Numbered from the stretch's first letter, positions 12,201-23,217 are shown. The stretch is 64,000 nt of DNA from Phoronis australis (GCA_002633005.1 NMRA01000224.1:379072-443071), one strand, 5' to 3'. The notes: a model not told the origin generated them from the letters alone. Numbers and translations are program-made.

Positions 12201-15200
12201 TTGGAGAATTTTACGCTTAAAACGTTAACACAATTTAAGGGATGGTAGATGGATCGTGGAATAGCTGTGAATGGAGGAAGAAAATGTGAACTTGTTATGT
12301 TGTGCGAAGTTGTGAACGGACTGAAATTGGAACTCGACCCGGTCTAGGCCTGAATGCCGTAGGCATACAGGGGCGATAGTATACCCCCATAAAAAGTTAC
12401 TCATTTCAAAATACAGCAAATAAAATCAATTGAAACTTGCATATGTGCAAATGGAGTTATAATTAGCACATACTCTGACTCTGGATACAATTTAGTCCAC
12501 AAATAACTTGAACATATCCATGAAAACCTCGCGGTTCGCTCGAGTTTTTCTCACTGGGCGCCATTTTGAGGGAAGTTACGTCAAATCACGCCTGTTGACG
12601 AACAAAAAGTCCAAGGGACACAATTCTTATAAATTTCACTTGATGTTTTCCCCATGCTATTGTGCAAGTGTCACGCGCCAGGTCAAAGTCACCTGAATTC
12701 CCGTAGTTATGCTTCATCAAAGATATGTTTAGAACCAGAAAGGATAACTGAAGAAAGCAAGTGCCTTTTTAGGTGATAATTTTCGGTGTAAAATGTATTT
12801 TTGAAGTGGTGAAAACTTATTCAGTGAGCGGATTTCGCCTACCGCCCGTTTAAAATACACGGGACGAAATTAGTACAGAATGCGATGGAACGTATTGTAC
12901 TGCGAATCTGAATTTCATTTGCCATAACAGCAATGCTTGTTTGGAATTTTTCACACTAAAAGATTAGAATCTCGAAGTAAACAACAGAATACACTCTGCT
13001 ACGGTATCGGGCAAACGGCCAAACGACAACCTTTTGCCCCACTTCCGGTGACGTCACAGTTAAGTCTCAAATAATCTCGCGTTATTGTTATAAACTCGCA
13101 AAAGGACTATTGTATGCGCGTATCTAACGTCTTCCCATAACTCCACAGCTGGAAAAGTTCAGGGTAGAGTCTCGTAGACCCAAGAATCTCGCTATGGAAG
13201 TTACTGTGATCGCGTGCTTCGCTTGTAACAAATGACAATATCTCGCGAAGTCTTTTGTGAGTTTTCGCGAACACACACCAGTTCACACTTTCGATCCAGT
13301 TGTTACGTTTCATCTACAGTTAAATGTACAATGCTTTATCCAATTTCTAGTTGGCAAAAACAATTTCAAACTTTCGCATGCATGACACCATATTTTCTTT
13401 CTTAACCCATGAAAACATTGCCCATGTATGACTTCATCCTAAATAAGACCTGGAGCTCGCGGTTGAAACCAAGTGACGCGTGAATCGTTTAAACGGAATT
13501 TTTGTATGTTTTTTATAGACCTGTCTTTGATTTGGCTACAAAAAATTATTTCAAAATCCACGTGTCCTTGCATTCTCCAACAATAATCGTAATATGTTTA
13601 TTGATATAAGAACCAGCCGACTGAAATATAACAAGCCGGCCAGACTCGTTCTTAAACGATGTCAAATCTTCACTGGCGGCATAGTATAGCACAGCCCAAT
13701 ATATTTATTTCAGAAGGATTGTGCGAACATCAACGCAAAGAGCTGTTATTCTGACGGTGACTGTTCTTGCTACGGATTATACATGTGCATCTCGGAAAAA
13801 TGTAAAATGCCTACTCCAGCAAAACAATCTACAGGTAAGCCAAGATCGGTCACGGTAATTTTTCACGAAAACCTTGGTTTAACCCTGTTTTCGTGATTTC
13901 AACCTATCCTCATTCTGTCACCTGCTAAGGAGTCATTGGCATCCCACTTGAATATCACACGCAGTAATCAAGTAAAAGTTCATACAGTACTCTGAGTCCC
14001 AAACTGGATATAATGATTCTTGGTGGATGGACATTCTCTATTTTAACAATCGTGTAGGTCACGCGTTTCCGTTTAGCAGACTTTGTGAGCGGAGTTTTCA
14101 TATTTTGTTCCAAAATTTTGTGATATGTTGAGGTTTACAGAGCATTATTTTGCTTCAGACAACTGAATAGGAATGTTGTTTTCAATACCTACTAATAGGC
14201 CAAAAATCGGGCGTGTTAATTCCTTTTATGTGTCCTAGAGCAGTTACCATTCTCACCTATTGTAAAATACCTGATGCCCGTGGTATGCATTCTGTGGCGA
14301 TGTCTTGGCGTTCTCCAAATGCCGAACCGCAACTTGTGTTCCTGCTGATTGAAGGCAGTATTAATGAGGCTGCATTCTCGTATTTGAATCAGTTGGGTTA
14401 CCAATGAACTGTCACCGGCTCAGATAGCCAAAACGTGTAATTGTTGGGTCTTATAGAAAATTTTTACTTATATGTTTGAATTACTACACAAAAACTGCAA
14501 ACTTTTCGTCAAAGTGTACCATTTACTGATAAATGATGATTAAGCATAACTTCCTACATCTGATAAGGAACTCGGCAAAAATGAGTTGTCTGTGTAGGAG
14601 ATTTCATGTATACCTTAACTCAAAGCGGCTACGAGCACGCTTTAGTAAAGAGTGGTTTGAACCTCCTACCATTACGAAATCGGTATCACCTTGCTCCATA
14701 GTCAAGGCAGAGGTGATTCCTCGGCTTGAAAAGAACCCACGGTTCGTTATTGCATGAGACCAGGCTCATCAAACGCACAGTACTTGTCACGGCGGGTCGT
14801 TTTAGCCTGGTCTCAAGCAATGACGAATTACAACTTTTTGAAACTCCAGAAACCGCTTCTCATTTGAGTTAGGAATAAGCCGAGATTCGTTTCGTATTGG
14901 AAAGCGATCTAAATAAAAAACTCGATTCTCTGACAGAACGCAGACTTGTATCCCAATGACGTCAGACGATCTCTGGCCGGTTGACTCTGTTTTATATTTC
15001 TTCAAATCGCCACTCTCTTTCCTTTCATTACACGCATGCGCAATACTGATTGAATTTTCAAATTATACCGGACGTACAAGCTATGTTGCAACATTTCAAC
15101 AGAACTTTCGCTTTCATTGAAAACTAAGGAACAACCTTTTTTCTTTGCAGAACACGCTGGAGGTATCTGGGGAGAACCATTTAACCCCGAGTCACTCGGT

Positions 15201-15293
15201 GGAGTGGTTGACGGAGACATTTACGACGGAACAGAGGGTCCGACCAGTAAACAATCGCTTACTCACGCCTGGGGTTTTATCGCGAAAAAGTGA
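6186..15293 (+). CDS. Small secreted six-cysteine protein, gene model (about 239 aa, coding exons 11323-11778, 13714-13834, 15151-15293)
   Basis: Three coding exons join in consistent phase (0, then 1) and end at a TGA. The predicted precursor starts with a hydrophobic signal peptide (residues 1 to about 20, cut near VDS-A). A strongly acidic Asp/Glu/Ser/Asn-rich segment follows (about 21-152). Next comes a six-cysteine module with spacing C-x7-C-x5-C-x-C-x5-C-x4-C, then a Gly/Pro-rich tail ending in two lysines. The layout resembles a prepropeptide: signal, acidic pro-region, disulfide-rich mature part. I do not recognise the family. A defence peptide, inhibitor, venom-type or matrix protein are all possible, and function should not be assumed. 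All splice sites used are GT-AG. Exon 1 is untranslated. AATAAA signals follow the stop. Confidence 0.7.
7020..7192. repeat. Copy of a short repeat with C/G-run end
   Basis: The segment resembles 50350-50456: both have a TTCGCCAA core followed by AGCCCCCCTGGGTGC. The second copy has inverted ends, suggesting a small non-autonomous DNA element. This copy looks partial. Confidence 0.5.
8690..8920. repeat. Imperfect ATT/ACT trinucleotide microsatellite followed by (GTT)n
   Basis: Runs of ATT, ACT and TTA alternate over about 200 bp and end in a pure (GTT) stretch near 8891-8915. The Tyr- or Leu-rich open frames here are translations of the microsatellite. Confidence 0.9.
9530..10120 (+). repeat. 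Dispersed repeat, copy 1
   Basis: The segment matches about 56780-57490 in the same orientation. Shared anchors include TGTTGGAAAAA near 9660 and 56904, TTATTCTGCTGCTAAA, and ACGACAACATACTTTTC. Both copies have decayed frames and no recognised domain, so the repeat class is unknown. Confidence 0.75.
11323..11778 (+). CDS. Secreted-protein gene, coding exon with signal peptide and acidic region
   Basis: The exon opens after the acceptor TTGGCAG and has its ATG at 11323. It encodes 152 residues and ends ACACG|GTGAGG (phase 0). The start MFRLLTASLVVFYM is a typical signal peptide. The rest is acidic with recurring Phe-Asp-Asp type motifs (SFDDNSDGW, SFDDSSKSY, FFDDEKSD), suggesting short internal repeats. 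The reading frame continues only 8 residues past the donor before a stop, which supports splicing. Confidence 0.75.
11815..12060. repeat. Degenerate (ATTC)n microsatellite
   Basis: ATTCATTC and TTCATTCA words recur over about 240 bp with many interruptions. It lies in intron 2 of the secreted-protein gene. The overlapping short open frames on both strands are repeat translations. Confidence 0.8.
13714..13834 (+). CDS. Secreted-protein gene, six-cysteine exon
   Basis: The acceptor ATTTATTTCAG precedes 121 bases that are open in the frame set by the previous exon. The exon ends ACAG|GTAAGC (phase 1). It encodes 40 residues with six cysteines in C-x7-C-x5-C-x-C-x5-C-x4-C spacing. All six lie in this one exon, as expected for a compact disulfide-bonded module. 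The exon begins KDC and ends QST before the split codon. It is too short to be picked up by simple open-frame length rules. Confidence 0.75.
14748..14824. repeat. Small inverted repeat (hairpin)
   Basis: ATTGCATGAGACCAGGCT near 14748 is matched by its inverted near-copy, AGCCTGGTCTCAAGCAAT, at about 14807-14824. The arms are ~18 bp and the loop ~40 bp. It may be a miniature element. It lies in intron 3 of the secreted-protein gene. Confidence 0.5.
15151..15293 (+). CDS. Secreted-protein gene, last coding exon
   Basis: The acceptor TTTTTTCTTTGCAG is excellent. The exon continues in phase 1, encodes a Gly-, Asp- and Pro-rich tail beginning EHAGGIWGEP, and ends WGFIAKK then TGA. Two AATAAA signals follow. 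There are no cysteines here, so the disulfide core is complete in the previous exon. Confidence 0.7.
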
Positions 15294-15380
15294 ATCCGTA
15301 TTACTTTTAAATTGCGTGATTTTAAAAGCTACATTCCATGAATAAGCATTGCCAGTGTGTGTGGGTGTGCGTGCGTATAA

Positions 15381-15424
15381 AATAAAAATGTCTAAGATGA
15401 CTGCCGTCTTTAAACTAGAATAAA
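15381..15424 (+). terminator. Polyadenylation signals of the secreted-protein gene
   Basis: AATAAA occurs at 15381-15386 and again at 15419-15424, about 90 and 130 bp after the stop codon. Confidence 0.55.
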
Positions 15425-15463
15425 TGAAATTACTACTGTCTAACGACCAAGGAGTGTACTAGT

Positions 15464-16612
15464 TGCGAAGGCAACCTTTTTCCAGGTCATTTTTATCAAA
15501 AATAAGGTTCGTTGGTTATCCCAGACATATTTTTCACTTAATTGCAGCTTTTCGGAATTTAATTAATTAATCGTGCTCTACTCCGGAAGTGATGTCTTGG
15601 AAGGCAAGAATTTCGCGCCAATTTCTTTTCATAGAGTCTGACTGTGAGAGCTGTGGAGTCAGTCATTGTTCTACTTCTTTTGCTTTTGTTTACGAGTCAG
15701 ACAACATGCCACACTGATGCTGCGTACTCTAGCTGTACTTCATCTACTGTCGCCCGTGCCTCTGAACATACAGAGCGTGCAATTCTGGGAACTAGCAGTG
15801 ATTTGCCCTGTACGTGCTGTTGTCTCTAACACAGAGCCTATAAGCCGACCTGCAGCGATGTTGAGTTGTGGGAGTGAATACAGGCCCAGTTCGACACCCA
15901 GTGAAGAGGACAGTTCGTCGTCCAACGAACAGATCTGTGAGCCAAACTTTGATAAGTTTATTGCGGACTTCTCTAAAGTATTGGAGCTATTTAGAAAGTG
16001 CCAGGTGTGTGGCGAGGTAGTCACACTACGGGTTGTAAGCAGTTTGGGTGCTCAGGTCACCATCCAGTGGGAGTGTGTCGCGGGACAATGGGGCAAGTGG
16101 GACAGTTGTGCCTGTGCATACTCTGCCTCATTATACTCAGGCTCAAACATACAAAGTATACCCACCCACTGACTGTCCGTGAAAAAATTCTTTGTCACCA
16201 CTGCTAAATGAACAATGTCTCCGTTACTCACGTCACTACCGTCACTGTGATATGGGTCGCCGACTCCAGTCATTTTCAGATTAATACAAACTAAACAAAC
16301 TAAAGAATACCTAAATCCAACGTAAGTGGGTTCTCTAACAACCTAGTTTGTCGTAGAAAATTCGTCGATGAGAAGTGGTGACGACATTTTTAGAAAAACA
16401 GCCCGAAAAGAAAAGTAGTACAGATCCTCACACTAAACTCAACGAAGAGCCAATTTGGCGCGAAAACCTTGCCTCCCAAAACGTTATTTCCGGAGTAGAG
16501 GACGAGTAATTAATAAAATTACGAAAAATTACAATTAAGTGTAAAATATGCCTGGGATAACCAACGAACCTTATTTTTGCTAAAAATGACATGAAAAAGG
16601 TCGCCTTCGCCT
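15464..16612. mobile_element. Kolobok-like DNA transposon, decayed
   Basis: Inverted arms of about 160 bp (about 15464-15630 and 16450-16612) share, in opposite orientation, the GGTTCGTTGGTTATCCCAG word and the GCGAAGG end. The right end abuts TTAA (16613-16616); the left flank reads CTAG, so the target site is either diverged or not TTAA. The interior has a + strand frame with a cysteine-pair segment of the type seen in THAP-associated transposon proteins. Assignment to Kolobok is inference from that segment and the possible TTAA site. Confidence 0.6.
15666..16172 (+). pseudogene. Transposon-encoded protein fragment with CxxC motif
   Basis: This open frame of 168 codons sits between the inverted arms. 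The first ~75 residues look like chance translation. From about residue 76 it has an acidic Ser/Glu stretch, then FDKFIADFSKVLELFRKC, QVCG and a Trp- and Cys-containing segment. That resembles zinc-binding segments in proteins of THAP-type (Kolobok-like) elements, by memory of the pattern only. No full transposase follows, so I call it a remnant. Confidence 0.4.
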
Positions 16613-16681
16613 TTAACGTATCACAGAAGCTCGGCCCCCATGGAAAGCAGGTTGTACTGATGGGGCTACCCTCATTGTAAA

Positions 16682-16710
16682 TATTACATTAATAAATAAA
16701 TAAATAAATA
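16682..16710. repeat. (AAAT)n microsatellite
   Basis: About six AATA/TAAA units lie beside the transposon end. Confidence 0.8.
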
Positions 16711-16862
16711 AAGATCCACTAACGTATTCCAAAAAACAAAGGTTTTTTAAAGATGGATCTGTTTGGAAAATGCGGTTAGCTAAGACGAAATTTTTGGCGA
16801 ATGGTAGAAGGATTATTGTGTACTCCAAATTTGCAGTTACTCGAAGCATGTCAATGAACAAT

Positions 16863-17032
16863 CAGGGGCGACGCAGCACTGAAAAAAGTGGGGGCGGGNN
16901 NNNNNNNNNNGGGGGCGGGGGGGCTGTAGCCCACCAGCCCCTTGTGGTTCACCGCCCATAGACCATGGGTGGCGAAGCACTGAAAAACAAGGGAGGGCTA
17001 TAGTCTCCAGCCCCCTGTGGTGCGCCACCCAT
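16863..17032. repeat. Two-unit G/C-rich hairpin repeat with assembly gap
   Basis: Two related ~100-bp units contain GCACTGAAAAA, then a G run, then CAGCCCC..TGTGGT, then a palindromic GGGTGGCG / CGCCACCC pair. Twelve N bases at 16899-16910 interrupt the first unit. It is probably a miniature element or hairpin satellite. Confidence 0.5.
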
Positions 17033-17044
17033 GACAGTAAGGCG

Positions 17045-18480
17045 TTGCCGGATAAGGCGTCTTGAGGGCCGTGGCTGTAGGAGAAATCGTTGTGAGTACT
17101 TTCACCTGGTAATTTACTCGTGTCTTCTATGACTATGTAAAACATTTTTAATGTATTATTTAAAAGTTGACACGTTTCACATTCTCTTTTAAAAACGGAG
17201 TGTATAGTGATTAACTGTCACATGTGATGAGCATTAGAAGGCGCTGCAAACAAAAGCACTGATCAATAGGGCCGACCCTGATTACAAAGCGGCACACGAT
17301 TACGCTGTATTTACCCACAATGCCACAGTATCCGTTAAGCAATTTGTATTTCATGCCACTGAATTTCCACATATTCTTTGCTGTTGAGGTATTCTTCACA
17401 CCTTTTTCTCGGCTGCAATATTCTATTCGCCCTCCTGCTGTGACGTAGGCTGCAATTCCAATAGGATTAAGATTTGTCTCAACTTCCAAACTTTCACATC
17501 TGGAAAGTTTGTCAAAATTAAGACAAAACAAGCCAAAATTTTAAGTCGTGATTAAGATCTCATTCTTAAAACTTGATACACATTTAAGTTTCATCGCCTT
17601 CCCGACATCAATCAGAAAATGAGGAACCGGATTGGATAAAGGAATGTCGTTTATTTGAACCCAACATGATCCCGTTTCTTAAAGATACCCTTTATATTCC
17701 GTTACTTTTGAACGTTTGAAATCAAGAATATTTCCACCGCTATCCACCTCGAAGGTGGGCGACGTGACCTGCCTGAAATTACAATCTTACCTCCGGGAAA
17801 CAGGAGAGTGTTATCGCTGTGTAATTCGGGATGACCCTGTTGCAAACAGAAACTTTCTGGAACGCGCTGTTGATGCAGATTGTCGGTTATAGGCTACACT
17901 GGCCTATCTACCTCGGGTACCAGAGTAGAAAATATCTGTCTGATCGACAAATAGCTCCGCTAAAACATTTGAGCTCCTTTCTGTCATGAGTTAGATCGAC
18001 ATGGGGCTAACTTAATGTTATCTGGCTAAATTAAGACAAAGCTCGGAACATCATATTTCAGGAATGGATTCATGTGAAACTTTCAGTTACCCTGCATCAT
18101 GCACTGTTCTTTAAACGCTGGGAATTGTTTTTGAAAGTTTCCATTTTTGCACGAGCGGTTAAAAAATAGATGAGTTTTGTGAAAAAATTAAAAGTTACAT
18201 AAAACGATAATAAGATGATAATTTAAAAAACTGCAACAGCATTTTTTGAAATATCATCTTGAACATATACATGAATGGAATTTTGGTCACGTTAGTGATT
18301 ACGTTGCCTTGGTGTGAATTTCGCTAAATTTTACTAAAAAGACATGGTCACGTGATTCAAATAATAACGGATTGGTATAAAGTCAGAAATCGAATTCTAC
18401 ACGCTCTATACTATCAGAAAACATATTATTTGCTTCTACGGAGTTAAGTTGTATAATTTTATAGATAGTAGGTTGCATAC
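17045..18480. other. Intergenic stretch without a supported gene
   Basis: One - strand open frame of 106 codons (17211-17531) contains several cysteines but has no recognised domain or supporting splice structure. Nothing else stands out. Confidence 0.4.
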
Positions 18481-18484
18481 ATCG

Positions 18485-18624
18485 TTAAGTCCATAAAGCC
18501 ATACATAACTTTAAGTCCATAAAGCCATACATAACTTTAAGTCCATAAAGCCATACATAACTTTAAGTCCATAAAGCCATACATAACTTTAAGTCCATCA
18601 AGCCATACATAACTTTAAGTCCAA
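18485..18624. repeat. 26-bp tandem repeat, about 5.5 units
   Basis: The unit TAAGTCCATAAAGCCATACA plus TAACTT is repeated head to tail. Only one substitution (CCATCAAG) is visible before the last partial unit. Confidence 0.9.
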
Positions 18625-20785
18625 AATGTCACTCATTAACCTGACACGGGCCAGAGTGTGCTAAGATGGACATTTGGTCTAAATGAACAAACATTACGAC
18701 TATCAGTTCACTACTGTAAATTATTGAGGAACAATTTTTGTTGTTATATTTCGCAATCTCTTACAACTTAAAGGGCCTAAACAATGTCGAATCAAATATA
18801 GCCTGCTTTTGATTCTAGAACCTGCATATCACAATACGAAAACGCTCAACTTTAAATACGTGAATTTTATACATTTGAAAAGCACACATATAAGTGAAAT
18901 GGAAACGTTAAAATAAAACTGCGCAGTTAAATTACTGACGAAACATTTTTAAAGCGCGTAGAGCTCAGGACCTATTGAATACTAACCTAAAAAGTCTGTG
19001 GACCTTGTAATGTGACCTGTCCCGGTCGGTCGACATAATTTGCAACCCATCTCTTGCGAGAAGTTTTAACACTACACCCGCCATTGTGCCGCTAGTACTC
19101 AATCTAATGGATATTCCGACAGTTCATGTACAGCAAGCAAATTTGTAGCACGTAGACTATCCTTATTTCAGATCACGTGCAGCTCTTTTCAGCAATAAGC
19201 CTTAAGGCCATATTAATCTCAATTGGCTGAAAACTGATCGAACACTTCATTCAGAAACAAACTATTGCGGACATAACGCACGGTGAGCGATTATTCTGTG
19301 CGAACGCAAAGTCACGATTTTAAACCTGGGCAGTAACGATATAATGTTTTCACAGAGAACCACAGGACTTTGTAGTCTGGTCTAAAATGGTGATTTGCAG
19401 TTCACAAACAAATGAGAATATGAAGCCTCATATTATGAAACTATCAACATTAAAACTCTTCGCAATGCATTTTGTTTTTATGTCCGGCTTCACAAACATT
19501 TACATTTCTACACCATCGAACATCTACCCCTTAGACTACTATTTACCTAACAGAGACAAAACGGCTTAGATCTACATGTATTCTGGCTTATGGTTGGCCA
19601 TAGAAATGACGTCGAGTAACAAATTTACACACTGGTCTCCTCACATCACAATAATCTGCCTTTACTGTTAATTCCATGTTATTCGCTGGATAACTGCAAC
19701 AAATCTAACTATCCGCATATTTGTATACTGCGGCATGATGCTAGTTCGTTGTAAATGAACAACACTGACGCAACACCTATCAGTCTAATCAACTCACGTG
19801 ATTATCCAAATAAAGAAGTCAACATACCGGTAGTCAAAATCATGCACGAATCCGACTCGCGCTGGAGCTTAGGAAGATACTTTTCAGAGTAGAATTTATC
19901 AATTCGATTTGATAGATTTGATATTCACATTGTCTTATGTGCGATATTTCAACCTATTTCTATCGACACTTTTGAAATGTGGTTGCAAAAGCTCATACGG
20001 CCGCGGTTACAATCGCACGAGCAACTTCAGGCATTCAAGAGAAAGTGAAATGCTGTGCGGGCGTAAGATGATCATGGAGCTCTTTCGTTCTCTGTAAGGT
20101 GCCTTGGGACCCTCGGCATACTTACAACCATCTTAGGATTTTTATTTCGAAATGTAGGTTTGTACGAAACCCATGTGTTGCACTCACTGTAGACGAGGTT
20201 TGCAACAACCAAATCACCTGTTCAGAGAAAAATAAAAACCGTAGGATTTCAATACAGCTAACTTTCAGGTGATAAGAAATACGAAAGAATCAAAAGTTTT
20301 CTTTATTATATAAGCGGGTTGTAGCCGGTTTGATCCCTTTTTTACGTATCACCGAGTGCATAGGGAAACACCGAAATGACAAAACAGGAAGAATTAAAAT
20401 GAAAAACAGACAAATGCGTGTGCTGGAGCGAGATTACATAAACGCGTGGATGACGGAAAAGCCTCCAGTTTTACGTGCGCTCGTCCTCAGTTGGCGGGGA
20501 GCCAACGATCCTAATCGAAGGTACAATCGTTTGTATTAAACTCGTTCTGGCGGGGTTTCACCGTTAACACTCTAATAATTCATCAACATAGCAGAGAGAT
20601 TGATTTCGTAATTCATTGGCAGTTAGCGCAAAGAGCAGAATTGAGTCGAGGCTACGTGCGACCTCTGGCAGACAATAGTGCAGCAGTTTCCCGTTACCAA
20701 AGACAACACTGACCAATTATGTATGTCCTCCTCTCATTCATAAACAACTGAAACAAAGTAACTTTCGAAATTCCTGTTGGTTGGC

Positions 20786-21687
20786 TGTGGCGGATCTAGG
20801 ATATCACAAGGGGGGCATTTTTTTGTCCGGCTGTAAACATTTGCGCAAACTGAACCACGATTGTAGATGCGCATAGCACCGAAGTGGGGGGAGGTCGGGA
20901 GGGGGGTTTGCCCCGCCCAAGAATTTTTTCTGTTTTTACCTCTAAAAATCAAACATTTTGCTTGATTCCTGAAGACAAAAGAAAAAAAAAACGGAGAACG
21001 TGTCGAACAGAAAAAACTGCAAGAACCTAAGACTCGAACTCACGACCTGGCGAATATTGCGAGCGTGCGTTACCACTACACCACCACAACTTAACTACTA
21101 ATCTCTTTCTAAGAGACCTACTTATTTATGGTCCACAGCGTTTGCGCGCGAAACCTACGTCTTTTTGTAATGCTTATTACACGTTTTATATTTTGTGCCA
21201 TCAATTCTTAACAAATTTGTCGTATTTAAAATTATAGTCTTCAAATGCCCAAAAGACCAAACCCGTTTTTCGTGTTGGCAATAATGACGGGATTGCTTTG
21301 GTAATCGTCTTAAGATAAAGTTTGACAAAGAGAGTATTGCGAGTTTCTGAGTGATTCACTAAGCCTTCGATTAAAATTCACATCTTACCAGCAGCTTCTG
21401 TTTTTTCATCGTCACTCAGGTTCCATTTTCTTTAAAAAATGAAGTAAATTTTCTTCATTGCACAGTGGAGCAGACGACGGAAACGGAGTCGTAGTGCGCA
21501 GTGCCACTGCCGGTCGCCTGGGATATNAAAACTGCACACATTTAAATCTTTTTTCATCCGTATAATTTTAATTACCGGGGTTAATTAATAAACTCAACAT
21601 TTCCCTACGCTCTTACTGTTTTATTTTTTTTGCGGCAGCCAAGGGGGGGGGGGGCCGAGCCCCATGTCCCCCCCTAAATCCGCCTAT
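20786..21687. mobile_element. Non-autonomous element with GGCGGAT inverted ends
   Basis: The left end reads TGTGGCGGATCTAGG and the right end, reversed, ATAGGCGGATTTAGG. Each is followed inward by a long G run. No clear target-site duplication was found. The interior holds a tRNA-like segment near 21026-21090. Elements with such ends are common in invertebrate genomes. Confidence 0.55.
21024..21092 (-). repeat. tRNA-derived relic (SINE-like head)
   Basis: Read on the - strand there is an A-box-like GGTGTAGTGGTAACGC and a B-box-like GAGTTCGAGTC at the usual distance, with four of five T-stem pairs possible. The acceptor stem does not pair, so it is not a working tRNA. Confidence 0.4.
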
Positions 21688-21843
21688 GGTTGCAACAATT
21701 ACATTCAAACATTCTGACAAGCTGACATTGAAAAATACTCAAGTATAGTGATCTATTAATTAAGTGTTTTTATTACCTATATTTCGTAGCAGCTTACTGC
21801 AGAATTCGTATTATTCAGTGAGAAGAATGATTTCACACATATT

Positions 21844-21912
21844 AGCGGTACAGCAGATTTGAACCAACAAGCTTGGCAGATGCAGTCGCTCTGTCGCTGA
21901 GATAAACCACAA
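21844..21912 (-). repeat. Second tRNA-derived relic, perhaps Gly(GCC)-like
   Basis: On the - strand TCTCAGCGACAGAGCG resembles an A box and GGTTCAAATC a B box, with CTGCCAAG between them at anticodon position. The stems are degenerate, so it is a tRNA pseudogene or SINE head. Confidence 0.35.
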
Positions 21913-22147
21913 GCGTTATGTTGCAGAAAATTTAAATGACAAAGGCACCTGCCTTGATTTGGTTGTTTTTTAAGTTTATAGTTTAAACTAGCCTATCCAA
22001 TCCAGCAACTATCCCAAACACTTAGCAATGTCAGTTTAAAGGGATTCCGAAACTTAAATTACCATCTATGACAGCAATAGCTGCTTGGTTCTTGACCTCC
22101 AAGTCTGCTGCCGGTGACTCCTTGGCGTACCGAATCGGCTGACAACT

Positions 22148-22153
22148 TTATTA
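22148..22153 (-). terminator. Polyadenylation signal of the FN3 receptor gene
   Basis: AATAAA on the - strand directly follows the stop codon at 22154-22156, which implies a very short 3' untranslated region unless a later signal is used. Confidence 0.5.
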
Positions 22154-23217
22154 TCAAAGTTCTATAAGCTTGAGTCCTCCGAAAAGTATTTGCGTTTCGG
22201 ACTTTCGTTTCTTTGTCTTCTTTGACGATTTAGACTCATTTGACGCTATACTGTAAGCAACACTAGAACAAGACTTGCTGCTTTTTCTTTTCTTCTTAGC
22301 ATTTTTTTTACCGGAACCACTTGCACATTTGTCCGACTTACAGTCATCTTCTGCTTCCCTGTGTCCTGACGACTCGTTTTCCAGCGAAGAATTTATTGCA
22401 CGTGACTGTGATGTTGTTTTCTTTCTGTGTCTGGCTCTCTTCTTCCCTGATTTTCCACCAGACTTCTTAGCGCACTGATATTCAGTGCTTTGAGTTTCAT
22501 CAACCGCCTCCGATTGGCCAAAAAATGACGGAATCCCGTGTTCTTTGCTCACATGTATATCTTCAGCGTCCAGCCTGCTGGTTTCTATCCTCTCCAATGT
22601 TGTCCTTCGAAAACGCATGGGATCATTGCATCTCATTAGTCCGTATCTGGAACGGGAATCAGCATTGTATATTGAATCATGTGGTGACTGTTGCAAATCT
22701 CGACTCATTCTGGGCTCTGAAAGCCCGCCCAAGCCTTCGCCATGCTTGGCAAATGTTGAAGGCATGTCTGTCGAAACTCTAGGCGTTACCTTTGAAGTTA
22801 AAAAGGAACTGTCTTTTTCAATCAATCGTCTTCTCCATGAGCTCTCGTCGCTTGCATTCATCTTGGAATGTTCAGCCGTAGTCGTTTTCTCCTTTTCACG
22901 TACAGTCGAGACCATAGGCGAGTTTTGTGTCGTAAAAACGTTACTCCCAGTCGCAGACCTCTGGTCTTCATTGTTGCTGGCAGGTTTTGACAACACGCTC
23001 GTTTGTTCACTTGGCCGAGTTCCTAAAGATGCTCCTCTAACTGATTCAACCCTCGCTCTACGTAGTGTTGACTTCACTCGTTCTATGGCTAACAGTTTCT
23101 TTATTTTTGTGAAGATTAAAACACTGAAGACTATAATTACTAAACTAAGAACACCCGCCAACTATGAGCCGACAATCATGTGCACGCCAATCAGTGGTGC
23201 AGCTCTGACCATTTTAT
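22154..23217 (-). CDS. FN3 receptor gene, last exon: membrane span and cytoplasmic tail (in-frame TAG)
   Basis: The acceptor TCTATTTTCATTTCAG (23233-23218) is strong and gives phase 1, matching all upstream exons. The frame reads through APLIGVHMIVGS, then TAG (23164-23162), then LAGVLSLVIIVFSVLIF and TKIKK, so the stop splits an otherwise typical membrane span. After it the frame stays open for 335 codons. The tail is rich in Ser, Lys and Arg, with late basic clusters (KKRARHRKK, KKNAKKKRK, KKTKKRK) and a few tyrosines (SIYNAD, RYGLM, TEYQC). No kinase, phosphatase or ITIM-type motif is evident. A second acceptor right after the TAG would avoid it but would break the phase and shorten the span. 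Confidence 0.7.

Noticed and set aside
11906-12220. Open frames on both strands with repeated SFIHS/MNEW motifs
   Set aside because: Translations of a degenerate ATTC repeat inside an intron.
12103-13066. Possible element with TGTGACGTCACCGGAA ends in opposite orientation
   Set aside because: Only about 16-20 bp match, the core is itself palindromic, and no target duplication was found.
17211-17531. - strand open frame of 106 codons with several cysteines
   Set aside because: No recognised domain, splice support or neighbour; kept only as a note in the intergenic entry.
20305-20539. TATA-like sequence before a 69-codon frame
   Set aside because: No splice structure, domain or polyadenylation signal supports a gene.
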